A stretch of 64,000 bases of DNA from Hyphomicrobium sp. CS1BSMeth3 (GTDB taxonomy: Bacteria; Pseudomonadota; Alphaproteobacteria; Rhizobiales; Hyphomicrobiaceae), in NCBI RefSeq assembly GCF_900117415.1, contig NZ_FPEI01000006.1, forward strand, positions 620,001 through 684,000. The letters are read 5' to 3'. The notes under the pieces were generated by a model. The model made no database searches. It saw only the letters and a program-made list of their open reading frames with translations, and was not told the DNA's origin. A program made the position numbers and the translations under genes. This document shows, piece after piece, positions 40,253-49,477 of the stretch (the first letter of the stretch is position 1; every line of letters begins with the position of its first letter).

Positions 40253-41521
40253 TCAGCTCTTACTCTTGAGATCGGGCCCCGCTCCCGTGGCCGGACGATC
40301 GCCCTCGCGCAAAGTTTGCGCAGCGGCGAAACTCGCATTCCGCATTGTTTGCCGACGCGCGAGCGCCGTCGCCCACGGTGGTGCTTGGGACCCCGATGAA
40401 GGCGAAGGTGGCGGAATGTTCGAACCATCGCTGGACGGTGCGGCGGTCGCGCGGACTCCAGCGGCCGCACCTTCGCGATAGGCATCACGCACGGGATTGG
40501 TCACCGAGCCCATCGCTCGCGCCGCGGGTTCAGCCACAGTGGCGCGCGCGACGCCGGCGATACCGCCGCCTTGGTAAGAAGCAGCAACAGTGCCCGTCAG
40601 CGTGGCCGCGGACCGCACTGCTGTGCCGGCGGCGTGCCCCACCATCCGGGCGCCACCGACCGTCAGAACTCCGGACGCTGCCAGCCCCGCACCTGTACCG
40701 ACGATGGCACCGGCGCCGAGTTGCGGCGCGCCCATGACGAGGCCGGCAGCGACGGCGGGAATGAAGATGGCAAGACCAAACACGGCGATCGCCGCCAGGA
40801 TGATCGACGACGCGTGCTTCAACGTGATCGCGGTTCCTGGCGCTGGCACGATCGAGCCAAAGATCGTCGCCCCGATACCGACGATGATCGACAGCACCAT
40901 CAGCTTGATGCCGGACGAGATCACATTGCCCAGCACCCGCTCAGCGAGAAACGCCGTATGGCCGAACAACGCGAAGGGAACCAAGATGAAGCCGGCCAAC
41001 GTGGTTAGCTTGAATTCGAGGATCGTAATGAAGAGCTGCACCGCGAGCACGAAGAACGCCAGCATCACGATCAGCCACGCGACCAGAAGCACCACTATGG
41101 TCACGAAGTTCTCGAAGAAGGTCGTAAAGCCGATCAATTCTCCGGCCTTTGCCAACAACGGTTGCGACGCCGTGAACCCAGCCTCAGCCACGAACCCCGG
41201 CCGCATGAGATCCTGCGCTGTCAGGCTCGTCGCGGACGCCTTGAGACCAAGGCCCGCAAAGGAGCGAAACACAACGTCGGCCAGCGATTGAAAGTTGTTG
41301 AGCAGGAGCGCGAAGAAGCCGACGTACAGAACCTTCTTGATCAGCTGCGCCGGGACATTGTCCTCGCCGTGAAGCGCCCAGAAGAGACCTGCCAGTACGA
41401 TATCCAGAGCGACCATGATGGTCGTCAGAAAGGCGACGTCACCGGCCAGCAATCCGAACCCGCTGTCGATGTAGCGACCGAACGTCTCCGTGAACCGGTC
41501 AATAATGTTGAGATCATCCAT
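40253..41521 (-). CDS. trbL: conjugal transfer protein TrbL (VirB6-like)
   Basis: The 422-residue polytopic inner-membrane protein forms part of the channel. It starts MDDLNIIDRFTETFGRYIDSGFGLLAGDVAFL and has five to six hydrophobic helices, followed by a hydrophilic Ala/Gly-rich tail with a Pro/Ser-rich end. Length and layout fit TrbL. Confidence 0.95.
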   Translation of the reverse strand: MDDLNIIDRFTETFGRYIDSGFGLLAGDVAFLTTIMVALDIVLAGLFWALHGEDNVPAQLIKKVLYVGFFALLLNNFQSLADVVFRSFAGLGLKASATSLTAQDLMRPGFVAEAGFTASQPLLAKAGELIGFTTFFENFVTIVVLLVAWLIVMLAFFVLAVQLFITILEFKLTTLAGFILVPFALFGHTAFLAERVLGNVISSGIKLMVLSIIVGIGATIFGSIVPAPGTAITLKHASSIILAAIAVFGLAIFIPAVAAGLVMGAPQLGAGAIVGTGAGLAASGVLTVGGARMVGHAAGTAVRSAATLTGTVAASYQGGGIAGVARATVAEPAARAMGSVTNPVRDAYREGAAAGVRATAAPSSDGSNIPPPSPSSGSQAPPWATALARRQTMRNASFAAAQTLREGDRPATGAGPDLKSKS

Positions 41522-41834
41522 CGAGACAAAGCTCCCCCCTCAGCATCCGCACAGGCGGCGCTGGTCGACGCGTTCGGTAGTCTGGTCAGATCTTCAGGAC
41601 GTCATCATCACGGTGGCGACCGAGGTCGCTGCGCGAGCGGGGCCATGCTGGGAGCATGCGGCCGGCATGCCCCCGCAGCCAATTGGCGAGGAACCCGCCA
41701 GACCGACCGTGCTTTGAAACCCACAAGAAGGAGGGGGTTCCGGGGAAACATCCCCATCGTGCCGAAGACGCGTCTCCGACACGACGCGAACAGGGTCTGC
41801 AGAGCGCTTGCGAAGCGAATTTCTGTTACATGCA
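41522..41834. other. trbL-trbJ spacer carrying an inverted copy of the trbC leader
   Basis: The usual small entry-exclusion gene trbK is not evident between trbJ and trbL. Instead the plus strand of 41630-41865 is similar to the minus-strand sequence at 45950-45704 that encodes the N-terminal extension of TrbC. Confidence 0.6.
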
Positions 41835-41865
41835 TCACTGCCCCCGTGTGTACGCCCGGCCATCG
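41630..41865 (+). repeat. inverted repeat copy A (palindrome-bearing, ~240 bp)
   Basis: Read on the plus strand it starts with a 40-bp hairpin (GCGGGGCCATG at 41637-41647, GCATGCCCCCGC ending 41676). It continues with AGAAGGAGGGGGTTCCGGGG, then CATCCCCATCGTG and GCGTCTCCGACACGACGCG. All of these recur in copy B on the opposite strand. It overlaps the last eight codons of trbJ in antisense. Confidence 0.65.
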
Positions 41866-42554
41866 CCGAGGAAGGATTTGAACTGCTGACGGGCCTCCTC
41901 TTGCGCGGTCACCGCTCGAGACCGATCGATGGTCTCTGCCCGTGCCTGAGCAGCGAGTAGCGCCTGCAGTTGGAGCGCCTGTTTGATGTTGAGGGCGGTG
42001 AGCTCGTTGCCAGCCTGGGCCGCCTGCAGGGTGCCGACCGATCCGTCAGAGCGCGCAACAATGTCTGCCAGCAGCCGGGCATCAGCGGTCGAATTCTCCG
42101 CGACCTGACCTTGCAGGAGCGCCGCGCGCCTGAAGGCGGCGTGTGTCTCCTCCCAGCGGGCACGCGATTGCCGCAAGATCTCGTCGCTCGACAGACTGTC
42201 GGCAAACGCCGTCGGAAACAGACGCGTGAACGCGGCATCAGTGTCCTGGACCCTGAGGGAGATGGCATTGCCCGCGGCGACCTGCCGCTGCAGCTCGCCA
42301 AGAACCAGAGAGAGTTGCGGCGAAATGCTGCCGGGCAGCGTCTGAAGATGGCGCTCCATGTTGAGCAGCATCTGCGCCTGGTTCTGCAGCTGACGAATCT
42401 GGTTGTTGACGGCATCGAGTGCGCGCAGTGCCGAGAGCAGGTTCTGCTGATAATTGGCGGGATCGAATACCGTTAGCTGCGCGTGGGCCGGTGAGCTGAG
42501 TGTGATCGCGGCCAGGGCCACCGCCGACACGGTAAGTTTGAGGCGACGCATCAC
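41835..42554 (-). CDS. trbJ: conjugal transfer protein TrbJ (VirB5-like)
   Basis: The 239-residue protein has a signal peptide (SSPAHAQ) and the typical FDPANYQQNLLSALRALDAVNNQIRQLQNQAQMLLNM helix. VirB5-like proteins are pilus-tip or periplasmic components. Its last codons (about GRAYTRGQ) lie inside inverted repeat copy A, so its original C-terminus may have been replaced. The start overlaps the trbE stop by 4 bp. Confidence 0.93.
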   Translation of the reverse strand: MMRRLKLTVSAVALAAITLSSPAHAQLTVFDPANYQQNLLSALRALDAVNNQIRQLQNQAQMLLNMERHLQTLPGSISPQLSLVLGELQRQVAAGNAISLRVQDTDAAFTRLFPTAFADSLSSDEILRQSRARWEETHAAFRRAALLQGQVAENSTADARLLADIVARSDGSVGTLQAAQAGNELTALNIKQALQLQALLAAQARAETIDRSRAVTAQEEARQQFKSFLGDGRAYTRGQ

Positions 42555-45172
42555 CGGCGCTCTCCTTTCCTCTTTCCGGCAAGAACACGGTACGGCGACA
42601 GCCGGTCTGACAAGGCTGCACCGCCCGGGAGACCCGGCAAAGGAGCTTGATCTGTCTTGGTCCCGAACTTTTGCCGTGCGGCGTCCGGTAGCGGCGGTGG
42701 TGTGGTGCGAGGCGGTGCCGAGCCATCGAATTCAGCACCGTCCTCGGGCTGCGCGGCCGCGCCCGACGTGTGTTCAATCAGTTCGGCCGCCCAATCCAAT
42801 CCCTTGGCGCGCAGGAAGTTCGCGGCGAATGCTCCGGAAATTGCCTCAGCCGCCGTGTTGTCGATCAGGCGCTGATCTTCGGGCGACGACGCGCCTGTGA
42901 AGGCCAAACCAACCGGCCCCAGGCCGAGCTCGAACACGCGGTTTCCACGTGCGGTCTGCGCGTAGTAGTCGCGCTTTGGAATAGCACGCGACAGGATCTC
43001 GATTTGGCGCTCATTGAGGCCGAAGCGCTCATAGATGGAACGTACCTGCGGCTCGAGAGCACGATCGTTTGGCAGCAGGATGCGGGTCGGACAGCTCTCA
43101 ATCAGAGCCGGTGCAATCGACGAGCGCTCGATATCGGCGAGTGATTGCGTCGCAAACACCACAGACACGTTCAGCTTGCGCAAGGTCTTGAGCCATTCCC
43201 GAATGCGGGCTGCAAACAACGGATCGTCCAGGAACACCCAGGCCTCATCGAGAACAAGCATCGTCGGCCGCCCGTCGAAACGAGCTTCCAAACGATGGAA
43301 CAAGTAGGTCAGCACAGGGACCATGAGGCGCTTGGCCTGCATCAAGCCATCCATCTCGAAGTGCAGAACGTCCGCGAGGTCGAGGGTCTCCTTGGCACCG
43401 TCAAGAAGTCGGCCATAGGGCCCTTCCAACGTGTACGGTGACAGCGCCGCCACGAGTGCGCTCGATTGCATCAAAACAGCCAAGCCCGTCAGTGTGCGCT
43501 CAGACTTTGGTGCCGACGCCAGGCTCTGCAGCGCCGTCCACACCGTATCCTTGATCTCCGGCGTGATGCTGACACCTTCATTGATGAGGAGGCCGACCAC
43601 CCATTCCAGCGCAAAAGCCAGATCTCCAGGATTGTCGATGTTAGCAAGTGGCTGGAACGCGACGTCGCCATCGAGCGCAAGGTCCACTGCGCGGCCGCCC
43701 ATCGCGAGCACTGCCGCCCGTGTCGACCGTCCCTTGTCGAAGATCGCCACCTGGGCGCTGGCAAAGCGTCTGAACTGCAGCGCCAGCAATGCAAGCAATA
43801 CGGATTTGCCCGAGCCCGTCGGTCCAACCACCAAAGTGTGACCAACATCACCGACATGAAGATCAAGGCGGAAGGGCGTGCTGCCGCGCGTCTGAGTCAT
43901 CATCAGTGGTGGCGATCTGAGATGCGCATTGACTTCAGGCCCGGCCCACACCGCCGACAGCGGCATTATGTGCGCCAAGTTGAGGGTGTGAATCACGGGC
44001 TGGCGCACGTTCGCGTAAGGATTGCCAGGAAGACTGCCGAGCCAGGCCTCGACCGCGTTCAACGTCTCGCGGATGGTCACGAAGCCGCGCGCGTTGATGA
44101 CCCGCTCGATCGCCAGCATCTTGTCGTTAGCCCGCTGCGGATTTTCATCAGACACAACCAATGCTGTCGTGACGAAGCCAAAAGCCACATCATCCGAGCC
44201 GAGCTCCTGTAGTGCCTCGTCGGCATCGAAGGTCTTGTTGCTTGCATCAGAGTCGAGCAGTGCCGTCTCGCGATTGAACATCACCTCGCGCAAGATGGCC
44301 CCGACAGACTTCCGCTTTGAAAACCACTGACGGCGCATCTTCGTCAGATGTCGCGTGGCCTCGTCCTTGCCAAGCGCAATCCATCGTGTCGCCCACCGAT
44401 AGGCGAAGCCAAGATCGTTCAACGCATCGAGCAGCCCCGGGCTCGTCGTGCTCGGGAAACCCAGCACCGTCAGGACCCGCATGTGCTGCTCGCCAAGCAT
44501 CGGCTCGACACCTCCGGTGAGCGCCGTATCACACAGGATTGCATCGAGGTGCATCGGGATCTGCGGCATCTGCAGGGGGTGACGTCGCGTCGATACCGTT
44601 CCATGGAGATAGGTCAGCGTCTCGGCGTCATCGAGCGCCTCAATTTCCGGCAAGAAGCTACCAAGGAGTTCGAGGGCGCGGTCGGTCTCCGTGAGGAAGG
44701 CCTCCAGATGCACGCGCGGATCGACCATACTCGGGCTCTTGTTGGCGCGTTCGAAGAAAATGCGCTCCGTCCTGCTCGAAGCGTCCGCCGGCGGCAGAAA
44801 GAGAAACGTGAGGTAGTAGCGGCTTTCGTGATGGGCGCCTTCTTCGAGAAAGGCCGCTTTGCGTTCCTCGTCGACCAGCCAGGATGCTGGATCGCCGAAT
44901 CGGCCACGTGGATAGCTAGCCGCCGGCACGCGCTCTGCCTCAAAGAACAGCGCCCAGCCCGAGCCGAAGCGCTTCAGGACGTTGTTGATGCGTGCGGTCA
45001 CCGACACCAACTCGGCCTCTGTCGCGCTGTCGAGATCAGGTCCGCGATAACGCGCGGTCCTCTGAAAACTTCCATCCTTGTTCAGCACGACGCCGGGAGC
45101 GACCAGACACGCCCACGGCAGATAGTCGGCAAGGCAGGTCGCCTTGCGGCGGTATTCAGCAAGGTTCAGCAT
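42551..45172 (-). CDS. trbE: conjugal transfer ATPase TrbE (VirB4-like)
   Basis: TrbE is the largest ATPase of the mating channel. The 873-residue protein starts MLNLAEYRRKATCLADYLPWACLVAPGVVLNKDGSFQRTARYRGPDL and has Walker A GPTGSGKSVLL and Walker B TMLVLDEAWVFLDD. It ends in a Pro-rich tail. The ATG at 45172 lies within the 7-bp overlap with trbD; upstream frame is not TrbE. Confidence 0.97.
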   Translation of the reverse strand: MLNLAEYRRKATCLADYLPWACLVAPGVVLNKDGSFQRTARYRGPDLDSATEAELVSVTARINNVLKRFGSGWALFFEAERVPAASYPRGRFGDPASWLVDEERKAAFLEEGAHHESRYYLTFLFLPPADASSRTERIFFERANKSPSMVDPRVHLEAFLTETDRALELLGSFLPEIEALDDAETLTYLHGTVSTRRHPLQMPQIPMHLDAILCDTALTGGVEPMLGEQHMRVLTVLGFPSTTSPGLLDALNDLGFAYRWATRWIALGKDEATRHLTKMRRQWFSKRKSVGAILREVMFNRETALLDSDASNKTFDADEALQELGSDDVAFGFVTTALVVSDENPQRANDKMLAIERVINARGFVTIRETLNAVEAWLGSLPGNPYANVRQPVIHTLNLAHIMPLSAVWAGPEVNAHLRSPPLMMTQTRGSTPFRLDLHVGDVGHTLVVGPTGSGKSVLLALLALQFRRFASAQVAIFDKGRSTRAAVLAMGGRAVDLALDGDVAFQPLANIDNPGDLAFALEWVVGLLINEGVSITPEIKDTVWTALQSLASAPKSERTLTGLAVLMQSSALVAALSPYTLEGPYGRLLDGAKETLDLADVLHFEMDGLMQAKRLMVPVLTYLFHRLEARFDGRPTMLVLDEAWVFLDDPLFAARIREWLKTLRKLNVSVVFATQSLADIERSSIAPALIESCPTRILLPNDRALEPQVRSIYERFGLNERQIEILSRAIPKRDYYAQTARGNRVFELGLGPVGLAFTGASSPEDQRLIDNTAAEAISGAFAANFLRAKGLDWAAELIEHTSGAAAQPEDGAEFDGSAPPRTTPPPLPDAARQKFGTKTDQAPLPGLPGGAALSDRLSPYRVLAGKRKGERR

Positions 45173-45438
45173 GTGAGCGCTCCCTTGTGGCGGGCATGAC
45201 GGGACAGCACGGTCAAGAACTCGGGATCGGCCTTGGTGACCCACACGGCGATGGCGTGCCCCACGATCCAGATCAGCAAGCCGGCAAGCCAGAGGCGCAG
45301 CCCAAGCCCGATGGAGGCTGCGAGCGTTCCGTTGAGAATGGCAAAGCCGCGCGGCGCACCCGCAATCAAAATAGGATCCGTCAGCGAGCGGTGGAGAGGC
45401 ACGGTGTAACCGGGGATGTCATTTGGATGATGCAGCAT
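45166..45438 (-). CDS. trbD: conjugal transfer protein TrbD (VirB3-like)
   Basis: The 90-residue protein has the VirB3 pattern: PGYTVPLHRSLTDPILIAGAPRGFAILNGTLAASIGLGL, followed by a second hydrophobic helix. It is a small inner-membrane component that assists TrbE. It follows trbC by 14 bp. Confidence 0.94.
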   Translation of the reverse strand: MLHHPNDIPGYTVPLHRSLTDPILIAGAPRGFAILNGTLAASIGLGLRLWLAGLLIWIVGHAIAVWVTKADPEFLTVLSRHARHKGALTC

Positions 45439-45452
45439 GAGCCGGTGCTCCC

Positions 45453-45971
45453 TTAGATCATCGCGCCGCCGGCGAACTGGAAGAACGACAAGAAGAACGA
45501 AGTCGCCGCGAACGCGATGGTCAGGCCGAACACCACCTGAACAAGTCGCCTGAACCCGCCCGACATGTCGCCGAACGCGAGACTGAGCCCGGTAACGATG
45601 ATGATGACGACCGCACACACCTTCGCCACCGGTCCTTCGATCGATTCCAGGATCTGGTTCAGCGGCGTCTCCCACGGCATGCCGGAGCCGGCAGCAGCAG
45701 CAGGCGTGCAGACCGCAATGAGCAAGCAGGTTCCGATCGCTGGGATGGAAAGAAATCGCTGCGCGAACGGGCTGCCGCCCCGACCCGCGTCGTGTCGGAG
45801 ACGCGCCTTCAGCACGATGGGGATGGTTCCCCCGAAGCCCCTCCTTCTTATGAGCTTCAAAAACCGGGCGATGTGGCGGGTGTCCCGACAGCGGGGCGCG
45901 GGGTCATGTCGGAGAAATGCTTTCAGCATGGCCCCGCCAGCGGAGCGACCAGATGCGCTCGGTGCCATCAT
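45453..45971 (-). CDS. trbC: prepilin TrbC (VirB2-like) with N-terminal extension
   Basis: The second half is a normal TrbC: signal peptide ending CTPAAAAGSG, MPWETPLNQILESIEGPVAKVCAVVIII and a second hydrophobic helix FRRLVQVVFGLTIAFAATSFFLSFFQFAGG. The protein has 172 residues because about 65 residues (MLKAFLRHDPAPRCRDTRH, GFGGTIPIVLKARLRHDAG) stand before the signal peptide. The ATG at 45971 overlaps the trbB stop, as expected for trbC, so the extra segment is an in-frame insertion after the start. It is encoded by inverted repeat copy B. Confidence 0.88.
   Translation of the reverse strand: MMAPSASGRSAGGAMLKAFLRHDPAPRCRDTRHIARFLKLIRRRGFGGTIPIVLKARLRHDAGRGGSPFAQRFLSIPAIGTCLLIAVCTPAAAAGSGMPWETPLNQILESIEGPVAKVCAVVIIIVTGLSLAFGDMSGGFRRLVQVVFGLTIAFAATSFFLSFFQFAGGAMI
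45704..45950 (-). repeat. inverted repeat copy B (inside the trbC leader)
   Basis: The hairpin of copy B lies at 45898-45937 (GCGGGGTCATG paired with CATGGCCCCGC). Similarity to copy A continues through AAGAAGGAGGGG and GCGTCTCCGACACGACGCG to the trbC signal peptide. Confidence 0.65.
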
Positions 45972-46972
45972 TGCACCCTCTCCGCTTCCACGGCCCGGAG
46001 TGTCGGCACCGCGAGTGGGTTCAGGACGTAGTTCTCATCATCGTCGATGCCGGCGACCTCCACGATTGTCTCAACGCGGCGAGTGCCGCCGCGGCCGTTG
46101 AGAAAGACGACGATGTCGATAGCTTCGATGATCAAATCGCACGGGATGGTGACGACGGCCTCCTGGATCAGCTGCTCGATCCTTGAGAGGCCGGCAGCAG
46201 CCGAGTTGGCGTGGATGGTCGTCAGCCCACCCGGATGACCAGTATTCCAGGCCTTGAGCATGTCGAGCGCTTCGGGGCCACGCACCTCGCCAACGATGAT
46301 CCGGTCAGGGCGCAGCCTAAGTGTCGAGCGAACGAGATCGGCGAGGCTGGCCACCCCGGATTTGGTCCGCAGCGAGACACAGTCCGGCGCAGTACAACGG
46401 AGCTCTCGCGTATCCTCGAGGATGATCACGCGATCGCCGGACACAGCGATCTCGGCGAGCAGAGCATTGAGGAGAGTCGTCTTGCCGGAGGAAGTCCCGC
46501 CGACCACAACAATATTCTTGCGCTCGGATATCGCGGCCTTGAGGACATCGGCCTGCAATGGCGTCATGATGCGCGCCGTTACGTAGTCGGCAAGGCGATA
46601 GAGAACATCGGCAGGCTTGCGGATGGAGAAACACGGCGCTCGGGAAATTGGCGGCACCACACCCTCAAATCGATCGCCGGTATCGGGAAGTTCCGCCGAG
46701 ACGATCGGCGCCCGCTCGTGCACTTCTCGGCGGACGTGAGCCGCAACGAGACGAATGATGCGCTCTGCCTCTGCCGGCCCGATCCGCGCGCCAGTATCCA
46801 CGCGTCCGACCCGCGCCATGTCGATCCATAGACGACCATCGGGATTGACCATCACCTCGATGACATTCGGATCCTCAAGGGCCGCGGCGATCGATGGTCC
46901 GAAGGCTGTGCGAAGCATCTGGCGGCGGCGAACGCGCGCTTCCTCGGCGCCCGGCAGTAGAACATCAGGCAT
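45968..46972 (-). CDS. trbB: conjugal transfer ATPase TrbB (VirB11-like)
   Basis: The 334-residue hexameric ATPase powers pilus assembly and substrate transfer. Walker A is GGTSSGKTTLLN, followed by ILEDTRELRCTAPDCVSLRT, RLRPDRIIVGEVRGPEALDMLKAWNTGHPGG and TTIHANSA. The ATG at 46972 begins MPDVLLPGAEEARVRRRQML. Its first 8 bp overlap the CopG-like gene. Confidence 0.97.
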   Translation of the reverse strand: MPDVLLPGAEEARVRRRQMLRTAFGPSIAAALEDPNVIEVMVNPDGRLWIDMARVGRVDTGARIGPAEAERIIRLVAAHVRREVHERAPIVSAELPDTGDRFEGVVPPISRAPCFSIRKPADVLYRLADYVTARIMTPLQADVLKAAISERKNIVVVGGTSSGKTTLLNALLAEIAVSGDRVIILEDTRELRCTAPDCVSLRTKSGVASLADLVRSTLRLRPDRIIVGEVRGPEALDMLKAWNTGHPGGLTTIHANSAAAGLSRIEQLIQEAVVTIPCDLIIEAIDIVVFLNGRGGTRRVETIVEVAGIDDDENYVLNPLAVPTLRAVEAERVQ

Positions 46973-47504
46973 GATGTGTATCCTCTCGCTGGGTCTGCGC
47001 ATTGCCGGTCGGAGGCGTGGCCGTGTAGCGATCGGCTTCGGCGTGTTCTTGCCGTGGTCGAAGGGGGCCGTCGTCGATCGCATCAGCCAAAAGATCCGGG
47101 TTGTTGGCAACGACGCTCTCGAGAACCTCGGAGAACAGCCTATGATCGCTGGCGAGACGCCGCCCGATTTGTGCGACGAACACCTCGAAGCGTTCCCGGC
47201 CTAGTGCACGGGCAGCATCCTGTTCAGTCTTGGGCACTGGCGGCGTGACGGTGAGGAAGTAGCGGACATAGAGCGACAACGTTTCAGTGACGATCGCCAC
47301 ATCGCGCTGGACGTCACCAAGACCTTTGACGAGGCCATCCATGCGCCGCAGCAGCGCCTCGTCATGCTTCTGAATGCGACCGGGATCGAGCTGACGGTCC
47401 AAGGCCTGTTCGATCAAGGCAGACTTGGTGCCTGGCACTTTGGAAATCGCATCGAAGCGATTGGCCAATGGCTTGGAGAGATAGACGGTATAGCGCTTCT
47501 TCAT
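46965..47504 (-). CDS. CopG-like (ribbon-helix-helix) protein of the trb cluster
   Basis: The 179-residue protein starts MKKRYTVYLSKPLANRFDAISKVPGTKSALIEQALDRQLDP, a ribbon-helix-helix pattern with RYTVYLS as the DNA-contacting strand. A helical C-terminal part follows. Its position between traG and trbB is conserved in trb ICEs; it probably regulates transfer genes. The ATG at 47504 is 8 bp after GAGGG, and it overlaps the traG stop by 4 bp. Confidence 0.85.
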   Translation of the reverse strand: MKKRYTVYLSKPLANRFDAISKVPGTKSALIEQALDRQLDPGRIQKHDEALLRRMDGLVKGLGDVQRDVAIVTETLSLYVRYFLTVTPPVPKTEQDAARALGRERFEVFVAQIGRRLASDHRLFSEVLESVVANNPDLLADAIDDGPLRPRQEHAEADRYTATPPTGNAQTQREDTHHA

Positions 47505-49477
47505 GAGGACCATCCCTCGTTTGGAAACGACAGTTGCGCAGTCGGAGCAGCCCGGCGCGTCCGTCGGCGACGTGGCTCATCGATGATAAGATCCGTGTCG
47601 CGCTCGCGCGGCGCCGCAGCTGCCTGCATAGAGGGCTGCGCCTGCGGTACCTCGGTGGCGTGGCCGTCGTTACTTGGTTCGACCGTAACCAGATCACCCC
47701 ATTGTTTCACCAACCGCTCATCGCTCCCCCAAGTGCGCGTGCCCCAAACGTCGCTCGGGCGTTTGTAGTGGATGGGCGTCGATGCCTTTGCTGCGGGCAA
47801 GCAGCGCGCGACGAGATTGCGATCGTCGAAATACCTCAGTTTCTTGGCCCGGATCGGCGGACAGCCCGAAGCAAAGATCAGGGCTTCATCGACCGGCAGC
47901 TGCATGACCTCACCGGGCGTCAGCAGCGGTCGTGCTGTTTCCTGTTCGGATATGCTGGTGTGACCGAGCCATGGCGACAGCCGCTTGCCGGCGAGGTTCC
48001 GCTGCGCGCGAATCTCCGTCTTCGTGCCGAGCGCATCGGAAAGACGTTTCGCAGTTCTTTCGTCATTTGCGGCGAACGCGATCCGCACGTGGCAATTGTC
48101 GACGATCGCGTTGTTGTTGCCATAGGCCTTCTCGATCTGGTTCAAGGATTGGGCAATCAAGTAGGCGCGTACGCCATATCCGGCCAGGAAGGCGAGCGAA
48201 CCCTCGAAGAAATCAAGGCGGCCAAGTGCTGGGAACTCGTCGAGCATCAAGAGTAGGCGGCGACGCGAAACGTTGCTGTTGTCCTTGAGTTCCTCGGTCA
48301 GACGGCGCGCGATCAGGTTCAGCATCAGCCGCATGAGGGGACGCGTGCGCGACAAGTCCGATGGAGGCACAACAAGGTAGAGGGAGATCGCACGTGAGCC
48401 GTCCATAAGGTCTGAAATGGCCCAGTCGCTGCTGCTCGTGTTCTTGGCGATGAGCGGATCGCGATAGAGGCTCAGCAAGCTGACCGCGGTTGACACCACG
48501 CCCGATCGCTCATTCGGGACTTTGTTCAGGACCTCGCGGGCGTACTCAGCCACTTGCGGATGAACTTGCGGTGCCTCCTCAGAGCCGACGTGGTTGGTGG
48601 TCATCATGGCCCAAAGAGTGCGGTCGATCGATCGTGATGGATCTGACAGCAGCCGTGCCACGCGGGCGAGCGTCTTCTCCTCCTCCGCATACAGGACATG
48701 AAGTATGGTGCCGACCAACAGCGCGTGCGCCGTTTTCTGCCAGTGATCCCGTACCTCCCGACTGCCGTCCGGATCGACCAGAATGTCGGCGATGTTCTGA
48801 ACGTCGCGCACCTCGTTCGGACCTTTGCGCACCTCGAGCAGAGGATTGAAGCGAGCGGAATCCTGCGCGGTCGGATCGAACTTGAAGCAATCTGAGCCGC
48901 GTGCTCGCCATCCCGATGTGAGCTGCCAGTTTTCACCCTTAATGTCATGGATGACCGCAGACTCCGGCCAGGACAGCAGTGTTGGAACAACCAAGCCGAC
49001 ACCCTTGCCGGAGCGCGTTGGTGCCACCGCAAGCACATGATGCGGACCGTCATCGCGAAGATACTCTTCGTCGATCTGCCCAAGCATCACGCCGCGATCT
49101 GCAATGAGGTGCGCTGCGCGCATGTCGGCGATGTCCGCCCAGCGGGCGGAGCCGTAGGTCGTTACGACCTTCCGTCTCGACGCCCGCCAGGCGGCTCCCC
49201 CTATGCTGAATCCGCCACCAATCAGCGCGCCAGCAACGGCGATGAGTCCGGCGGTATCGAATACGCGCGGGGCGATGTGGCCGTAGGTCAGCCACCAAGG
49301 GAACAGCTGCCACGGTGCATAGACCGGCCAATTGAGCAGGGAGAGCCATGCCGATCCGAGTGCCGGATGAAAGCCAAGCATGGCCGCAGCCCATTGGGTC
49401 GCGAGCCACACGCTGAAGACAACGGATATGGCGGTTGCGGCGCCGTAGCCAACCGAATGCCGAACAGTAAATGTCAT
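47501..49477 (-). CDS. traG: type IV coupling protein TraG/VirD4
   Basis: The coupling protein hands the relaxase-DNA complex to the channel. The 658-residue protein has two N-terminal transmembrane helices, KVVTTYGSARWAD, Walker A VAPTRSGKGVGLVVPTLL, HDIKGENW and Walker B LLLMLDEFPALGRLDFF. The tail is rich in Ala, Arg and Pro. It is the first gene of the transfer operon; no relaxase is visible upstream. Confidence 0.97.
   Translation of the reverse strand: MTFTVRHSVGYGAATAISVVFSVWLATQWAAAMLGFHPALGSAWLSLLNWPVYAPWQLFPWWLTYGHIAPRVFDTAGLIAVAGALIGGGFSIGGAAWRASRRKVVTTYGSARWADIADMRAAHLIADRGVMLGQIDEEYLRDDGPHHVLAVAPTRSGKGVGLVVPTLLSWPESAVIHDIKGENWQLTSGWRARGSDCFKFDPTAQDSARFNPLLEVRKGPNEVRDVQNIADILVDPDGSREVRDHWQKTAHALLVGTILHVLYAEEEKTLARVARLLSDPSRSIDRTLWAMMTTNHVGSEEAPQVHPQVAEYAREVLNKVPNERSGVVSTAVSLLSLYRDPLIAKNTSSSDWAISDLMDGSRAISLYLVVPPSDLSRTRPLMRLMLNLIARRLTEELKDNSNVSRRRLLLMLDEFPALGRLDFFEGSLAFLAGYGVRAYLIAQSLNQIEKAYGNNNAIVDNCHVRIAFAANDERTAKRLSDALGTKTEIRAQRNLAGKRLSPWLGHTSISEQETARPLLTPGEVMQLPVDEALIFASGCPPIRAKKLRYFDDRNLVARCLPAAKASTPIHYKRPSDVWGTRTWGSDERLVKQWGDLVTVEPSNDGHATEVPQAQPSMQAAAAPRERDTDLIIDEPRRRRTRRAAPTAQLSFPNEGWSS

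Larger units (their letters stand above)
32879..49477. mobile_element. guaA-associated integrative conjugative element, visible part
   Basis: From the guaA stop the window holds a tyrosine integrase, an AlpA-like regulator, cargo genes, DUF736, a full set of trb mating-pair genes and the coupling protein TraG. This is the content of a Hyphomicrobiales trb-type ICE. The right end is not identified; it may lie beyond the window or the element may be decayed. No relaxase, replication or partition gene is visible. Confidence 0.75.
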
